Below are positions 9,072-18,830 of a stretch of DNA of 64,000 nucleotides, one piece after another. The notes under the pieces are model-generated. The model had not been told where the DNA came from. It saw nothing but the letters and a program-made list of their open reading frames with translations, and searched no databases. Position numbers and translations under genes: made by a program. Source of the stretch: CAWBBA01 sp963741625 (GTDB taxonomy: Bacteria > Desulfobacterota > Desulfomonilia > Desulfomonilales > Desulfomonilaceae). The stretch spans positions 868,001 through 932,000 of the forward strand of contig CAVUIT010000012.1 in the NCBI GenBank assembly GCA_963741625.1, given 5' to 3'. The first letter of the stretch is position 1. Each line of letters begins with the position of its first letter.

Positions 9072-9926
9072 TTATCGCAAGGCGTGGTCGTGGAATACTA
9101 GAAGCTCCAGTGCGCCCGGTCCCTGGTTGAAAATGTAGTCGTGCGGGCCTGTAAGCTTCAGATACAGGTGTGGTATCGAGTTGTCTACAAGAAGTTGATG
9201 CATTCTCTCGACCGAAGGCGCCATGGGATCGCGGTCGCTGGTAACCAACTGAATGGATCGTTTCTTGAGTGTCTCGCTATGCCTTTCAACGAAGTGGCGG
9301 TAGACATCAAAATACGGCCCGAATGCTCCCTGAACGGAACCGATGCTGGAGAACACCTCCGGATACTTAAACCCGTAATACATGGCCCGGGCTCCGCCCA
9401 TAGAGACGCCGTCAATACCGACGCGGGCGTCGGCCACGCGATAGCGGCTCTTGAGCGCGGGGACAAGCTCATTCATGATGTATTCTTCATATTCCGGGTA
9501 TTCAAGGCCGACCTGTGGGGATAAGAGAGGCGACGACGGACAGGCGAGGATGATACCACGGTAAGGACGAGCTTTAAGCCTCCGGTTAAAGGCGTTCAGA
9601 TGAGGTGGCGTGATAAGGTCCCGAAAGTCATGCGGAGTGAGCCGGTTGTTCGCCAGCGCCCGAACCGCCTCATCCGTCTTGTAATAATGGAGCCATGCCA
9701 GAGCGCCGTCTCTCGGCGATCTGGCGCATTCGCCCGCGCCTCCGAAGGCTATCACCAGCGGGTATTTTCTTGTTGTATGTTTTTCATAATCCAGAGGCAG
9801 ACTGACGGCCACAACGCCTTGAGGGTGCTTTCGGGAGGGGATGGTAAAATACTCAGCGGGAGTCTTGTACCCGGACAGTTTCTCAATTATGCACTTCGCC
9901 GGCAGGTTTTTGCGAGGGAAGAGCCG
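9072..9926 (-). CDS. Alpha/beta-hydrolase esterase, N-terminus broken or missing
   Basis: An esterase D-like alpha/beta hydrolase. The nucleophile elbow is GVSMGG, followed by ARAMYYGFKYPEVF. A later LTGPHDY supplies the catalytic histidine, and SDRDP a likely acid. The first start in frame is a GTG at 9812, but coding-like sequence (LSGYKTPAEYFTIP) continues upstream to about 9905 with no start codon before a TAG at 9927-9929. A lipoprotein leader in another frame ends at 10028 just upstream. The gene therefore probably began there and has lost its frame. Its neighbour at 10316 is a related esterase-fold protein. Confidence 0.75.
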   Translation of the reverse strand, partial: RLFPRKNLPAKCIIEKLSGYKTPAEYFTIPSRKHPQGVVAVSLPLDYEKHTTRKYPLVIAFGGAGECARSPRDGALAWLHYYKTDEAVRALANNRLTPHDFRDLITPPHLNAFNRRLKARPYRGIILACPSSPLLSPQVGLEYPEYEEYIMNELVPALKSRYRVADARVGIDGVSMGGARAMYYGFKYPEVFSSIGSVQGAFGPYFDVYRHFVERHSETLKKRSIQLVTSDRDPMAPSVERMHQLLVDNSIPHLYLKLTGPHDYIFNQGPGALELLVFHDHALR

Positions 9927-10027
9927 CTACAGAATTTGCGGGGTCCGGTATACGGGAGCCACGCTGTTCGCCGCCTCTTGCGGGCTCGGCGGTTAACGGA
10001 GAATACTTGGTCGGGCCTCGACGAGGC

Positions 10028-10228
10028 TCAGCGCTTCCCGTCAATCACATGTCTGTCGGCTCCTTTATCGATTCCCCCTGCAGCAATGCTATTTGTGCTC
10101 GTTGTCTTGGGCGCCTTGGACTTTGAGCCGTCTTCTCCTGAAGTTGTACATGCGGCGAGGGCACAGGCTGCAAGAAGCGCCAGGAAAAGTCGGATCAAGC
10201 GCAATCCAGTTGTTGTTACGGTGAGCAT
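10028..10228 (-). CDS. Lipoprotein leader fragment, probable 5' end of the broken esterase
   Basis: A 66-residue ORF that starts MLTVTTTGLRLIRLF and has a clear lipoprotein signal ending in the lipobox LAAC. The mature part is low-complexity (SGEDGSKSKAPKTTSTNS). It stops only about 100 bases before coding-like sequence of the esterase at 9072 resumes in a different frame, and no start codon exists there for the esterase. The simplest reading is one exported lipoprotein esterase with disrupted frame between 10040 and 9926. An independent small lipoprotein is the alternative. Confidence 0.5.
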   Translation of the reverse strand: MLTVTTTGLRLIRLFLALLAACALAACTTSGEDGSKSKAPKTTSTNSIAAGGIDKGADRHVIDGKR

Positions 10229-10315
10229 AGAGGGAGTATTTCCCCGGTGCAGGTGCGAGATAGCGGACAGCTCGGCTTGCCGCGCAAGCAACCGTTGTCC
10301 GAACCTGCCTCGCTA

Positions 10316-11440
10316 TTACCAGAGGCCCGGAAGCAGTCCCGTCTGGCCACGCGCTGTGGCCTGATTGTCCTGGCCCTGCGTCGGTTCTTGTTCCGCACGC
10401 GGCGGTCCGGCACTGACTTGTTCTCGTGGAGAATTCCTGTTTATGCCGAGAGCCAGGAAATTCCGCTTGAACTGCTTGGAAAACCAGTACAACGATTGAT
10501 GCCCGTTCGGGTATCGGTAAGCGCAGTACCCGTGGCCGCAGCTCTCAAAAACGTTGACGTTCACTGGAAAACCCGAGGCTTTCATGTCCTGTACCAACTC
10601 ATACAGCCTTCCTCTGTTGCTGTAGGAGTTGCAGCCGTCCTTGACGTTAGTATTGATGTTGTATGCGATCCCACCGGCTTTCCGTATTCTCGCCGCATTG
10701 CTCCGCCACACGTCATTCGTCATGGGATAGCTTCCAAGGTCAGTCTGCTGCCCCCCCGCGTATGCGAAGATATCAGGCCGTCTGGCAGAGATAATCAAGG
10801 CTTGAGCTCCACCCGCGCAAGCTCCGTCGATTCCTCTGAACCGCCGATCCGGAACCGTCCGATAGTGAGCATCGATGTAGGGGATAACCTCGCCGATTAG
10901 ATACTTCTCGTACTGGGCGGTATTTCCGCCGCCGGGATTCCAAAGAGAGACGACTATCACATCGTCGTACGGGTCTTCTTTTAGCCATTGATTGAAAAGC
11001 TGAAGCTCCCGTTCTCCGACATTGTCCTGGAAACTAGCCTTGGTAAGCTGACCTGATTTCAGGTTGTCCATTGCCAGAGGAGTTTTACACCAGACCGACC
11101 AGTATGTCGCTCCTCCCAGTTCGGGGCCGTTGTCCCACCCGGATTTTCCTCCGAGCAGATAGACAACTCCATAGCGGTGGCTGACGTTCTTCTCATAATC
11201 TTCGGGCAAAATCACGTGAACGGGGAATGGTCCGGGAACCTCTTTGCCTCCCTTGGCCTTGGCGCTCGAATAAGCATCAGAATGAACGCGAATGGTTTCA
11301 ATATAGTGTTTGGTGCGCAGGAATTTGGTCCGTGCTTCGATCTCAGACCATGGTTCTTCGACAGCTCCCAAAGCCGGAATTGTGGAGGCCGTCAAAAAAA
11401 ACATGACGGCCAGGGCAGAACCCAAGATCAATTTCTTCAT
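10316..11440 (-). CDS. Secreted esterase-fold alpha/beta hydrolase with Cys at the nucleophile position
   Basis: A 374-residue exported protein. The ATG at 11440 has AGGAGG five bases upstream and opens a good signal peptide (MKKLILGSALAVMFFLTAS, cleaved after ALG). The fold resembles the putative-esterase family: HVILPEDYEK and VVYLLGG strands, then YIDAHYRTVPDRRFRGIDG leading to the elbow. Where the neighbouring esterase has GVSMGG, this protein has GACAGG, so the nucleophile serine is replaced by cysteine. ESCGHGYCAYRYPNGH may carry the histidine. The C-terminal 30 residues are Gln/Pro/Arg-rich. It may be a cysteine hydrolase or a non-catalytic binding protein. Confidence 0.8.
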   Translation of the reverse strand: MKKLILGSALAVMFFLTASTIPALGAVEEPWSEIEARTKFLRTKHYIETIRVHSDAYSSAKAKGGKEVPGPFPVHVILPEDYEKNVSHRYGVVYLLGGKSGWDNGPELGGATYWSVWCKTPLAMDNLKSGQLTKASFQDNVGERELQLFNQWLKEDPYDDVIVVSLWNPGGGNTAQYEKYLIGEVIPYIDAHYRTVPDRRFRGIDGACAGGAQALIISARRPDIFAYAGGQQTDLGSYPMTNDVWRSNAARIRKAGGIAYNINTNVKDGCNSYSNRGRLYELVQDMKASGFPVNVNVFESCGHGYCAYRYPNGHQSLYWFSKQFKRNFLALGINRNSPREQVSAGPPRAEQEPTQGQDNQATARGQTGLLPGLW

Positions 11441-11555
11441 GATGTCCTCCTGGCGCTCAAACAGCAACTCGGTCGAACTTGTAACTTTGCCGAAAGTCAC
11501 TTATTCGCCCAACAATGCCTCACTGACGTCAACCGGCCACTGTTACCAATGGAAT

Positions 11556-13392
11556 TCATCGAACCGTTATCTTGTGAACCTGAACAGGAAAACCCTGCTG
11601 ATCCGCTGCATCAGAAGCGTGGGGATCCATCAGAACCACACTGCTCTTCACGTTTACGCCTCGCAGAGCGCATCGAACGTAGAGCGGATAAGTCCCGGGA
11701 CGGCCCGCCTGCACTTGAACATTGAGGTCATATACTTTGGATTCACCCCACAGGTCGATCCAACGCTCGGCCATGGGAACCTTTGTTCGAATCTTGTCAG
11801 TGGTCACCGATAGCACTGTGCTGCCCGGCCCAAAGATGCGACCTGGTTTTGCAGATACCAGCCGCAGTCCTGATGGGTCAGGCGTTGAGATTGTGATACC
11901 CCCGTAATCCGATTCGGCTCCCTGGTTCTGAGCTTCCACTCTTACGGTAAAAGTCTGGCCGGCCTGCACTGTAGCCGGCATTTTCACATTTATGACCTTA
12001 GGCTTGGCTTCGCGGGGCATAGCGACCTCGAAGCGGTCCGCGCACCACTGAACACCGTCTACTCTCACATCCACCAGATATTTTCCGGCCTTTAGAGGCT
12101 GGGATGAAGACCTGCCGAAGTCGCTGGGATATGCGACTGAAAGGTCCGCGTCTGCTGCAAGTTGGCCCTTGTACTGGACGTCGCCGTCGGGGGTCTTCAG
12201 AAAGATCTGAACATCCCTTGCAAGATTGCCCCTATTGCTGAACCTGAACTTGATCCCGTTCTTTGAGTCATCCGCGAATCGTGGAATCTGGGTGACCAGT
12301 TCAGGAAAAGACTTGAAAACCCTACCGGACAAATGGTTTATCACTAGTTCCGGCACATTTTGGGGAGCCGCTGCCACGGATGGGGAGCTTTGGGCGGCCG
12401 CCAGCGTTTGCGGAGCAGAGGGCCCGGACGCGGGGGGCGCATCCTGCAATCGATGGGTATCCCGGGCCTCCAATGGCATTCCAGGCAGTGCCTTCTGAGT
12501 GGGCGCCGGCGTGGGCTCCTGCCCGGCAACATGTTGCTGCGTGGGAGGCAACGACAGTCTCAGAGGCCGTCTCTGTGGCCGGTGCTAACGGTGGGAGTAT
12601 TGCTTCGACTATCAATATCTTTTTCGCGTTGCCTCTGGAGCCCTTGAACTGAGACATGAAGCGGGACATGCCCTGAGGCGTGCTGATGTTCATCCGGTGA
12701 ACGTGGCTCCTGCGAGTGGCATGGTAAAGCCACACTCCACCTTTTCCGTCAGGCAGCATGAGCACCACGTGATAGTGGAGCACTCGGTACCCACGCTCAG
12801 GCGCGGGCCGACTGATGCTCCCAAGGTACATTCGCCCGGGTTTCATCTGAGACAAAACCTTTTGCCATGCAGCCGAATCGTGGAGATCAAACCCCCGCAA
12901 GGTAATTCCGTCAGAACCCTCGACAGTGTAATTCCCCGGTTCCGGCATTATGATTCTACGGGGTTTACCTTCCGTAAGGTTGAAGATCAGGTCCCAGCCG
13001 AAATCCCAGTCCTTGCCCAGTTGAGCATTGTTGCCGCTATTCCCCTGGCGATCCCGGGTAACTTCCTCAAGTGTCCAGTTCTTGTCAAATAAGAAACGGG
13101 AGACTGAAACCACTAAACCGCTGCAATTGAGCCCCGGTGTTTCAAAAAATCTGTCTTGCCGGTCAAAGGCCGTGAAGTGACCCTGGCTGTCCAGGGTGCC
13201 GTCGTCCCGGTAAGCGATTCCCAAGTGCGTGTCGGCAATCTCGATGGGGTCGGTTTTGGACGCAATCCCGCGCTCCCACAGATAATCCGGTGCAAAAATT
13301 TGGTCAGCCGCGACTGGTACCGCACTCAATATACTTAGACAGACGAGTCCCATAATCAGGATATTCACGTTATTTCGGGTAATTTTCACCAA
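11556..13392 (-). CDS. Secreted NlpC/P60-like protein with C-terminal beta domain, frameshifted
   Basis: Two overlapping frames read as one protein of about 610 residues. The first (from ATG 13392) has a signal peptide and a papain-like domain: NCSGLVVSVSRF holds the candidate cysteine, and YHVVLMLPDGKGGVWLYHA a candidate histidine. The second frame begins at about 12551 with a Pro/Ala/Gln-rich linker and ends in about 230 residues of beta-rich, CARDB-like repeats at 11556. The junction near 12543-12560 (GCCTCCCAC on the minus strand) reads smoothly as VVAS-PPTQQ if one base is changed. It could cleave peptidoglycan or act in the envelope. The NlpC assignment is tentative. Confidence 0.65.
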
Positions 13393-13489
13393 GCCTCCGG
13401 AGTTAGACTTCTTTTTTGTATATTACCAAGAATTCCGGGTTCATGCAAGTGTGCGTGATGGAAGAGGTTAACTTGAACGCATTACAGGG

Positions 13490-13969
13490 TCACCTGAGTG
13501 AGAAAGTCAATCTTCGAACCAGATCCTTCTCAATGTAAAGCGCTACCTTCCAGAGCCCAGGTTTGTGGTCATACAGTTCCTTGGTGGATATGGAATGGAC
13601 TCTGGTGCTGCCGGATGCTTGTCTGTCATCGCCTTTATTGCTCTCTTTCTGCGCGTCGTAGGTTTTTCTTATTTTGCGAAATTCTTCCCCGTTGGGGTCA
13701 TACCATACGCTTTCGGCGGTATACGTATTCGGCTCCATCTTTGGGGAGAAAAAAAGATTCACGCTTTCATTCATGTTGTGATCAAAAGTTTCTTTGCGAT
13801 TGTATGCAGACCCCGCTGTCAGAAAGGCGTCTTTGACAAGGTAATATTTTTCGTCGGCTGCTGCCTTTTCGATTCCTTTCCACTTTCCCAGGTTAAACAT
13901 CCCGCAGCCCGCCAAGAGAAGGAGAGTGGTGGCCAAAACCAGCAAATGAAACAAGCCTTTCAACGACAT
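13490..13969 (-). CDS. Putative lipoprotein (about 159 aa)
   Basis: Starts MSLKGLFHLLVLATTL with a lipoprotein signal peptide and lipobox LAGC, so the mature protein should be lipid-anchored in the envelope. The mature part is mixed alpha/beta with no family recognised. It contains TAESVWYDPNGEEFRKIRKTYDAQ and ends in LWKVALYIEKDLVRRLTFSL, which suggests a small beta-barrel-like or NTF2-like fold; that is a guess. ATG 13969 is preferred to a TTG nine bases earlier. Confidence 0.75.
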   Translation of the reverse strand: MSLKGLFHLLVLATTLLLLAGCGMFNLGKWKGIEKAAADEKYYLVKDAFLTAGSAYNRKETFDHNMNESVNLFFSPKMEPNTYTAESVWYDPNGEEFRKIRKTYDAQKESNKGDDRQASGSTRVHSISTKELYDHKPGLWKVALYIEKDLVRRLTFSLR

Positions 13970-14037
13970 GAGTTGCAAACTTCCCTACTTTCCGGCTGCC
14001 GTTCTAACGGCCTTACCGCGCATCTCACGGGTCCTGA

Positions 14038-14493
14038 TCATGAAGCCCTCACAAGAGCAATTTCGTCGCATTCCGGAAATTTAGTGCAGCGTATACAATC
14101 CGCCCATATCTTATGTGGAAGAAGGCTCTTGTCCATAAGAGCGAAGCCGAGCCTCTGAAAAAGTTCCGGCCTGTAGGTAAGAACAAAAACCTTGCTTACT
14201 CCCATCTGTCCGGACTCTTCCAAAAGCGCTTCAATGAGTGCCGTGCCTAAACCTTGTCCCTGGTACTCCGTCTGTACAGCCAATGACCGTATTTCAGCGA
14301 GATCCTCCCACACAATCTGAAGGGCGCCGCAGCCGACGATCTCTCCTGAGCCGTCGTCTTCGCTTACTATGAAATCCTTCACCTGGGAATAAAGCTCGCT
14401 CATGGCCCGGGCGAGGATATGTCCCGATTGAGCCTGTTCGGCTATCAGACGGTGAATGCTCTTCACGTCCCTCAAAGTGGCCCTGCGGATCAC
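14038..14493 (-). CDS. GNAT acetyltransferase, N-acetylglutamate synthase-like
   Basis: A 151-residue GNAT protein beginning at GTG 14493, which overlaps the recN stop as GTGA and has GGAGG seven bases upstream. The acetyl-CoA loop is QTEYQGQGLGTALIEALL. The stretch LTYRPELFQRLGFALMDKSLLPHKIWADC and the ending CDEIALV match the short, single-domain amino-acid N-acetyltransferases proposed to make N-acetylglutamate for arginine synthesis. The two cysteine pairs near the C-terminus are typical of that group. Coupled translation with recN is evident, although no functional link is known. Confidence 0.8.
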   Translation of the reverse strand: MIRRATLRDVKSIHRLIAEQAQSGHILARAMSELYSQVKDFIVSEDDGSGEIVGCGALQIVWEDLAEIRSLAVQTEYQGQGLGTALIEALLEESGQMGVSKVFVLTYRPELFQRLGFALMDKSLLPHKIWADCIRCTKFPECDEIALVRAS

Positions 14494-16169
14494 CCGGAAA
14501 CCTCCGCACAGTCGAGATCCATTAAACGCTGAACGTGCTCTCTCACCGAAGCTGAATCCGGACTCGCCCCCAACATGCGGGCTAGTTCTCCGACGCGGGC
14601 CTCCCGGTCCAGAGGCTTCACGTCTATATGAGTGCGCCCCTGGCTCACGTACTTTCGAACCGAGAGATGATGGTCCGCAAGGGCCGCTATCTGGTGCAGG
14701 TGCGTCACGCATAGGACCTGTTGGCGGTGGGCCACCCTCGCCAGCCTGGTGCCTACGGCAAAAGCTGTATGGCCCCCGATCCCTGCATCCACTTCGTCAA
14801 AGATCACTGTGGGGGACCCGAGGCCGTCGACCTGAAGGGCTTTGACGGCAAGCATAATTCTTGAGAGTTCTCCTCCCGAAGCAACGCGGCTTAAAGGCCG
14901 CGGCGCCTCACCGGGATTGGACGCCAGAAAGAATTCGACCTTTTCCAGCCCGTTAGGCGACCCTTTGTCTTCTTCAACTTCCTGGAAAGACACGCCAAAG
15001 CGTGCAGAGGGCATTGCCAGGTCCTTGAGTTCCCTTTTCATAGCATCTTCAAGCTCTCTGGCTGCTGTTCGCCTGGCAGAGGAAAGATTGCGGGCAGCAT
15101 TCAGATACTTTTCTCGGTGCTCGGATACCTTGTCTGTCAGCTTCTTAACATCGGTCCTAGCCTCAAGGACGTCTCCTGCCTCTTCGGAAAGAGTATCAAG
15201 TTGGCTAATCAGGCCCGCCAGATCTTGACCGTACTTTCTTTTTAGCCGCCTTATCAGAGCTAGCCGTTCCTCGATCTGTTCCAGGCGCGCAGGATCGCTG
15301 TGGCTCGTTTCCGCGACATTTCTCAGTTCGAGGGCCACGTCCTCCAGTCGGTAAACAGCTTCTTCAAAATTTTCCCGCAGCGCTACCAGCTTAGGATTAC
15401 TCGATGCCAGGAACTCCAGCGCTCTTTTTACTTCGGTGAAGCCTTCCATCAAACTGCCACTTCGAGAATAGAGCGTCTGGTGAGCTTCGAAGGCCTTTTC
15501 GCGGATTTGCACCGCTTTTTTCAGCACTTCTCGCTCCTGGACCAGTTCGTCTTCTTCTCCTTCCTTCAAGGAAGCGGCGGTCAGTTCTTCAATTGCAGCG
15601 TCGTTCTCTCGTCCAAGGCGTTCCAGTTCCTCGCGTCTCTTCTCGGCCTGGGACAGCTCTCGTGCGGCCTTCGTCCAACCAGCGAATGTGGCCGAAGTCG
15701 TCTTTCGCGCCTCTGCCGCTCCTCCAAATCGATCCAGGATCCCGACATGTTCCTCCGGATCAAGGAGGACCTGATGCTCATGTTGGCCGAAGATACTTAC
15801 GAGGGAACGGCCCACTGTCTGAATCATCGCCAGAGTCGCGAGATTACCGTTTATGAAAGACCTGGATTTGCCCGTCCGCGAAACTCTCCTCGAAAGGACA
15901 AGCTCGGTCGCCCCCTTCAGTCCACTTCCAAGCTCGGCTGGGAGCGTCATCCCTGATGGGATCTCAAACAGACCTTCCACCTGAGCTTCCTGCTCTCCAG
16001 TGCGTATAATGTCCGGGGAACTCCGAGATCCCAGAAGAAGATCCAGCGCGCCAATAAGAATCGACTTGCCCGCTCCGGTCTCTCCGGTGAGAACGTTAAA
16101 CCCTTCGCGAAATTCGACCTCAACTTTGTCGATTATGGCCAGGTCTGATATTTTCAGGTACTTCAGCAT
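14490..16169 (-). CDS. recN: DNA repair protein RecN
   Basis: An SMC-like ATPase of about 559 residues for double-strand break repair. Walker A is TGETGAGKSILIGALDLL near the N-terminus. The centre is a long coiled coil (about residues 155-370). The C-terminal half has the signature VASGGELSRIMLAVKAL and Walker B VIFDEVDAGIGG. ATG 16169 gives the family N-terminus MLKYLKISDLAI; a TTG at 16190 with GAGG upstream is an alternative. nadK lies upstream on the same strand, 280 bases away. The nadK-recN neighbourhood is common in bacteria. Confidence 0.95.
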   Translation of the reverse strand: MLKYLKISDLAIIDKVEVEFREGFNVLTGETGAGKSILIGALDLLLGSRSSPDIIRTGEQEAQVEGLFEIPSGMTLPAELGSGLKGATELVLSRRVSRTGKSRSFINGNLATLAMIQTVGRSLVSIFGQHEHQVLLDPEEHVGILDRFGGAAEARKTTSATFAGWTKAARELSQAEKRREELERLGRENDAAIEELTAASLKEGEEDELVQEREVLKKAVQIREKAFEAHQTLYSRSGSLMEGFTEVKRALEFLASSNPKLVALRENFEEAVYRLEDVALELRNVAETSHSDPARLEQIEERLALIRRLKRKYGQDLAGLISQLDTLSEEAGDVLEARTDVKKLTDKVSEHREKYLNAARNLSSARRTAARELEDAMKRELKDLAMPSARFGVSFQEVEEDKGSPNGLEKVEFFLASNPGEAPRPLSRVASGGELSRIMLAVKALQVDGLGSPTVIFDEVDAGIGGHTAFAVGTRLARVAHRQQVLCVTHLHQIAALADHHLSVRKYVSQGRTHIDVKPLDREARVGELARMLGASPDSASVREHVQRLMDLDCAEVSG

Positions 16170-16472
16170 AGGAATCGTTTGGCTACGCAAACAACCTCAC
16201 ACCGACGAACATGCCCACGTGTTAAGATATGACGCTCACATAGAATTTTCAAGGGCCACAAATTGAGGGGCGAAAAAGGCCCATCGGTCGAGGAGGTTAA
16301 ACATTCCGCTACAAGCGGCCCGGCGCAGAAAACCTCTCGTCATTACCGAGAATGCGGGAATCCAGTTTGATACCCGATACGATCCGTTCTAGATTCTCTA
16401 GTCCGCGGGAATGGAGTGATCCCCAATTCAGGTGACCGCCGCCGTGGTGACCTGCGAACCCTAACCATCCGC

Positions 16473-17306
16473 CTATACCAAGTCCAGCTTCTCCTTCAGG
16501 ACGTCAAAGTAGTCCCTGGCCGCAGATTTAACCATGATGAATGGAAAGGGCGCCCGTGCTATTCTGACCGACTGGCCTTCTTCCAGCCCCACTGTCGTAT
16601 GACCGTCCAGGGTCAGGGTCAAATCTTTTCCTTTTTTGAGGACCAGCTCCGTCTCCAGATGAGGAGGGATTAGAAGGGGACGTTTAAGGCCCGCATACGG
16701 GCATATCGGAGTCAGAAGAATGCCCTCAATTTCCGGATGAACTAGAGGACCATTGGCCGCGTAGGAGTACGCGCTTGACCCGACGGGCGTAGACACAATG
16801 AGGCCGTCCGCTCGAAGTTCAATTTCCCGAGCCGTCCCCATTCTCAGGCCCAGGTCAATCAGACGAGCTATACCTCCCCAATGGATAACCACGTCGTTAA
16901 GGACCCTGGCGGTCTTTCCATCAGGAAGAGTAATCTGCAGCAACATCCTGTTCACAAACGCGGCGGTGCCGTCCATCGCCGCTTTTAGCTCCGTAATGGC
17001 TTCGTCAGGAGACACTTCCGCCATAAAACCGACGCGTCCCAGGTTGATACCGAGAACCGGCATGGATTTGGAATTCAGTAATGCAGCGGCCCGCAGGATG
17101 GTGCCGTCTCCTCCGAGGACTACCAGAAGATCCGCCTCATCTGTCAGCCGTTCGGTGGCATTTGCACTCCATTTTACGGCCAACTCCTGACAAGAGGGTT
17201 CCAGCAGAACTTCCTTTCCGGACTCCTTCAAGAAGCTGACAATTTTTTCACCTAACAGGAGCGCTTGTTCGTCGGAGCGCTTCAAGACCAATCCTATGCG
17301 TTGCAT
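16473..17306 (-). CDS. nadK: NAD kinase
   Basis: A 277-residue ATP/polyphosphate-dependent NAD kinase, which makes NADP+ from NAD+. LVVLGGDGTILRAAAL (about residues 61-76) is the GGDGT motif. NLGRVGFMAEV and LNDVVIHWG follow, and VSTPVGSSAYSYAANGPLVHP is the conserved glycine-rich NAD site. The length and domain order are normal. It lies upstream of recN on the same strand. The 280-base gap between them (16191-16472) shows no gene or obvious repeat. Confidence 0.95.
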   Translation of the reverse strand: MQRIGLVLKRSDEQALLLGEKIVSFLKESGKEVLLEPSCQELAVKWSANATERLTDEADLLVVLGGDGTILRAAALLNSKSMPVLGINLGRVGFMAEVSPDEAITELKAAMDGTAAFVNRMLLQITLPDGKTARVLNDVVIHWGGIARLIDLGLRMGTAREIELRADGLIVSTPVGSSAYSYAANGPLVHPEIEGILLTPICPYAGLKRPLLIPPHLETELVLKKGKDLTLTLDGHTTVGLEEGQSVRIARAPFPFIMVKSAARDYFDVLKEKLDLV

Positions 17307-17499
17307 TCAATCCTCGATTATTTGGTTAGGGTGAGATTGCTGCACTGAGTACCACGAATGCGGGTGAAAATCCAGGAAAATGGGGCGGCAGGCCGAAGCA
17401 CAAAACAGCTAGACTGGGGCGTGATGTTCCGCTGGGTTGCAAGAAGGTCCTCACCGATTCTCCCTTGCCTGGGTGCAGGGATTAAGATACGCTGAACTT

Positions 17500-18810
17500 A
17501 TGGATCTGTTCGACAATGCAAGCATGACCGATTCCAAGAGGCCGCTCGCGGACAGAATGCGTCCCGATGACCTGGCAGGCTTCGTGGGCCAGGAAGCCTT
17601 ACTTGGGCCGGGAAAGATACTCCGTCGGGCCATTGAAGAAGATCGTCTGTTCTCGATGCTCTTCTGGGGGCCACCTGGCTCCGGCAAGACGACCCTTGCC
17701 CGCATTGTAGCTCACAAATCGAAATCTCGGTTCGTCCCCTATTCTGCCGTTACCGCGGGTGTAAAGGAAATAAAGGAAGTTGCAAGTAGGGCTCGGGAAG
17801 ATCTTACACATTCCGAAGTCAGGACCATCCTCTTCCTTGATGAAATCCACCGGTTTAACAAGTCACAGCAAGACTATCTGCTCCCTCACGTTGAACATGG
17901 GACAGTCATATTGATCGGCGCCACAACTGAAAACCCAAGCTTTGAAGTCAATTCAGCACTCCTGTCAAGGCTGAGGGTGTTTGTCCTCCAGGCTTTGCCG
18001 CCCGAGGCGGTAAGGGAGATTCTGCAGCGGGCCCTCCAAGATGTGGAACGCGGTCTGGGAAAACTCAAACTCGAATGCGATCCGAACGCCGTGGAACTAA
18101 TAGTGTCCCTGTCCGGGGGAGATGCCAGATCGGCCTTGAATATACTGGAATTAGCTGCTTCGGAAGCTCACGAGCACCGAGGCGGAAGAATCGACGCTGA
18201 CACGGTTCAGGAAGCGGCTCAGAAGAGAATCATCTTATATGACAAAGCCGGCGAAGAGCATTACAACCTGATTAGTGCCCTTCACAAATCCCTCAGGGAC
18301 AGCGATCCGGATGCGGGCCTCTATTGGATGGGGCGGATGATCGAAGGGGGCGAAGACCCGCTGTACATTGCTAGGCGCCTGGTCCGATTTGCCAGTGAAG
18401 ACGTGGGACTGGCTTCTCCCCGAGCGTTGGAACAGGCCGTGGCTGCCTATCAAGCATGCCGTTTTATCGGGCTTCCGGAGTGCGCCTTGGCCCTCGCTCA
18501 AGCGGTAGTGTTTCTTGCCACCGCGCCGAAATCGAATTCCCTGGAGGCCGCGTATATTGCTGTGAAGGAAGAGATAGGCCGTTCAGGTCATCTTCCGGTT
18601 CCTTTGCATATCCGCAATGCGCCGACCCGGTTGATGAAGGAATTGGGTTACGGCAAGGGATATCGTTACGCTCACGATTACCCCGGCGCAAGAGTGGACC
18701 AAGAACACCTACCTGAGCCCATACAAGGAAAGCGTTTTTACCATCCCACTGACAGAGGCTTCGAGCAGACTATCAGAGAACGGATGGGTGAAGATGACTC
18801 CAACTCGTGA
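17500..18810 (+). CDS. rarA: Replication-associated recombination protein A (RarA/MgsA)
   Basis: A 436-residue AAA+ clamp-loader-like ATPase acting at stalled replication forks. Walker A is WGPPGSGKTTLARIVA (about residues 50-65), Walker B TILFLDEIHRFNKSQQD, and sensor region IGATTENPSFEVNSALLSR. The C-terminal tetramerisation/helical part contains GLYWMGRMIEGGEDPLYIARRL and ends in ALPVPLHIRNAPTRLMK-type sequence. ATG 17500 is chosen over an upstream in-frame start at 17437 because it gives the family N-terminus. It is convergent with the 5'-nucleotidase gene, with only 20 bases between. Confidence 0.94.
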   Translation: MDLFDNASMTDSKRPLADRMRPDDLAGFVGQEALLGPGKILRRAIEEDRLFSMLFWGPPGSGKTTLARIVAHKSKSRFVPYSAVTAGVKEIKEVASRAREDLTHSEVRTILFLDEIHRFNKSQQDYLLPHVEHGTVILIGATTENPSFEVNSALLSRLRVFVLQALPPEAVREILQRALQDVERGLGKLKLECDPNAVELIVSLSGGDARSALNILELAASEAHEHRGGRIDADTVQEAAQKRIILYDKAGEEHYNLISALHKSLRDSDPDAGLYWMGRMIEGGEDPLYIARRLVRFASEDVGLASPRALEQAVAAYQACRFIGLPECALALAQAVVFLATAPKSNSLEAAYIAVKEEIGRSGHLPVPLHIRNAPTRLMKELGYGKGYRYAHDYPGARVDQEHLPEPIQGKRFYHPTDRGFEQTIRERMGEDDSNS

Positions 18811-18830
18811 TCCAAAGAAGCGTGCGCAGG

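Noticed and set aside
9927..9929. In-frame TAG upstream of the esterase read as pyrrolysine
   Set aside because: No pyl genes or methylamine methyltransferases are visible and the surrounding frame is broken more than once; frameshift is simpler.
10247..10900. A 217-residue plus-strand ORF opposite the secreted esterase
   Set aside because: The other strand has a signal peptide, ribosome site and esterase fold.
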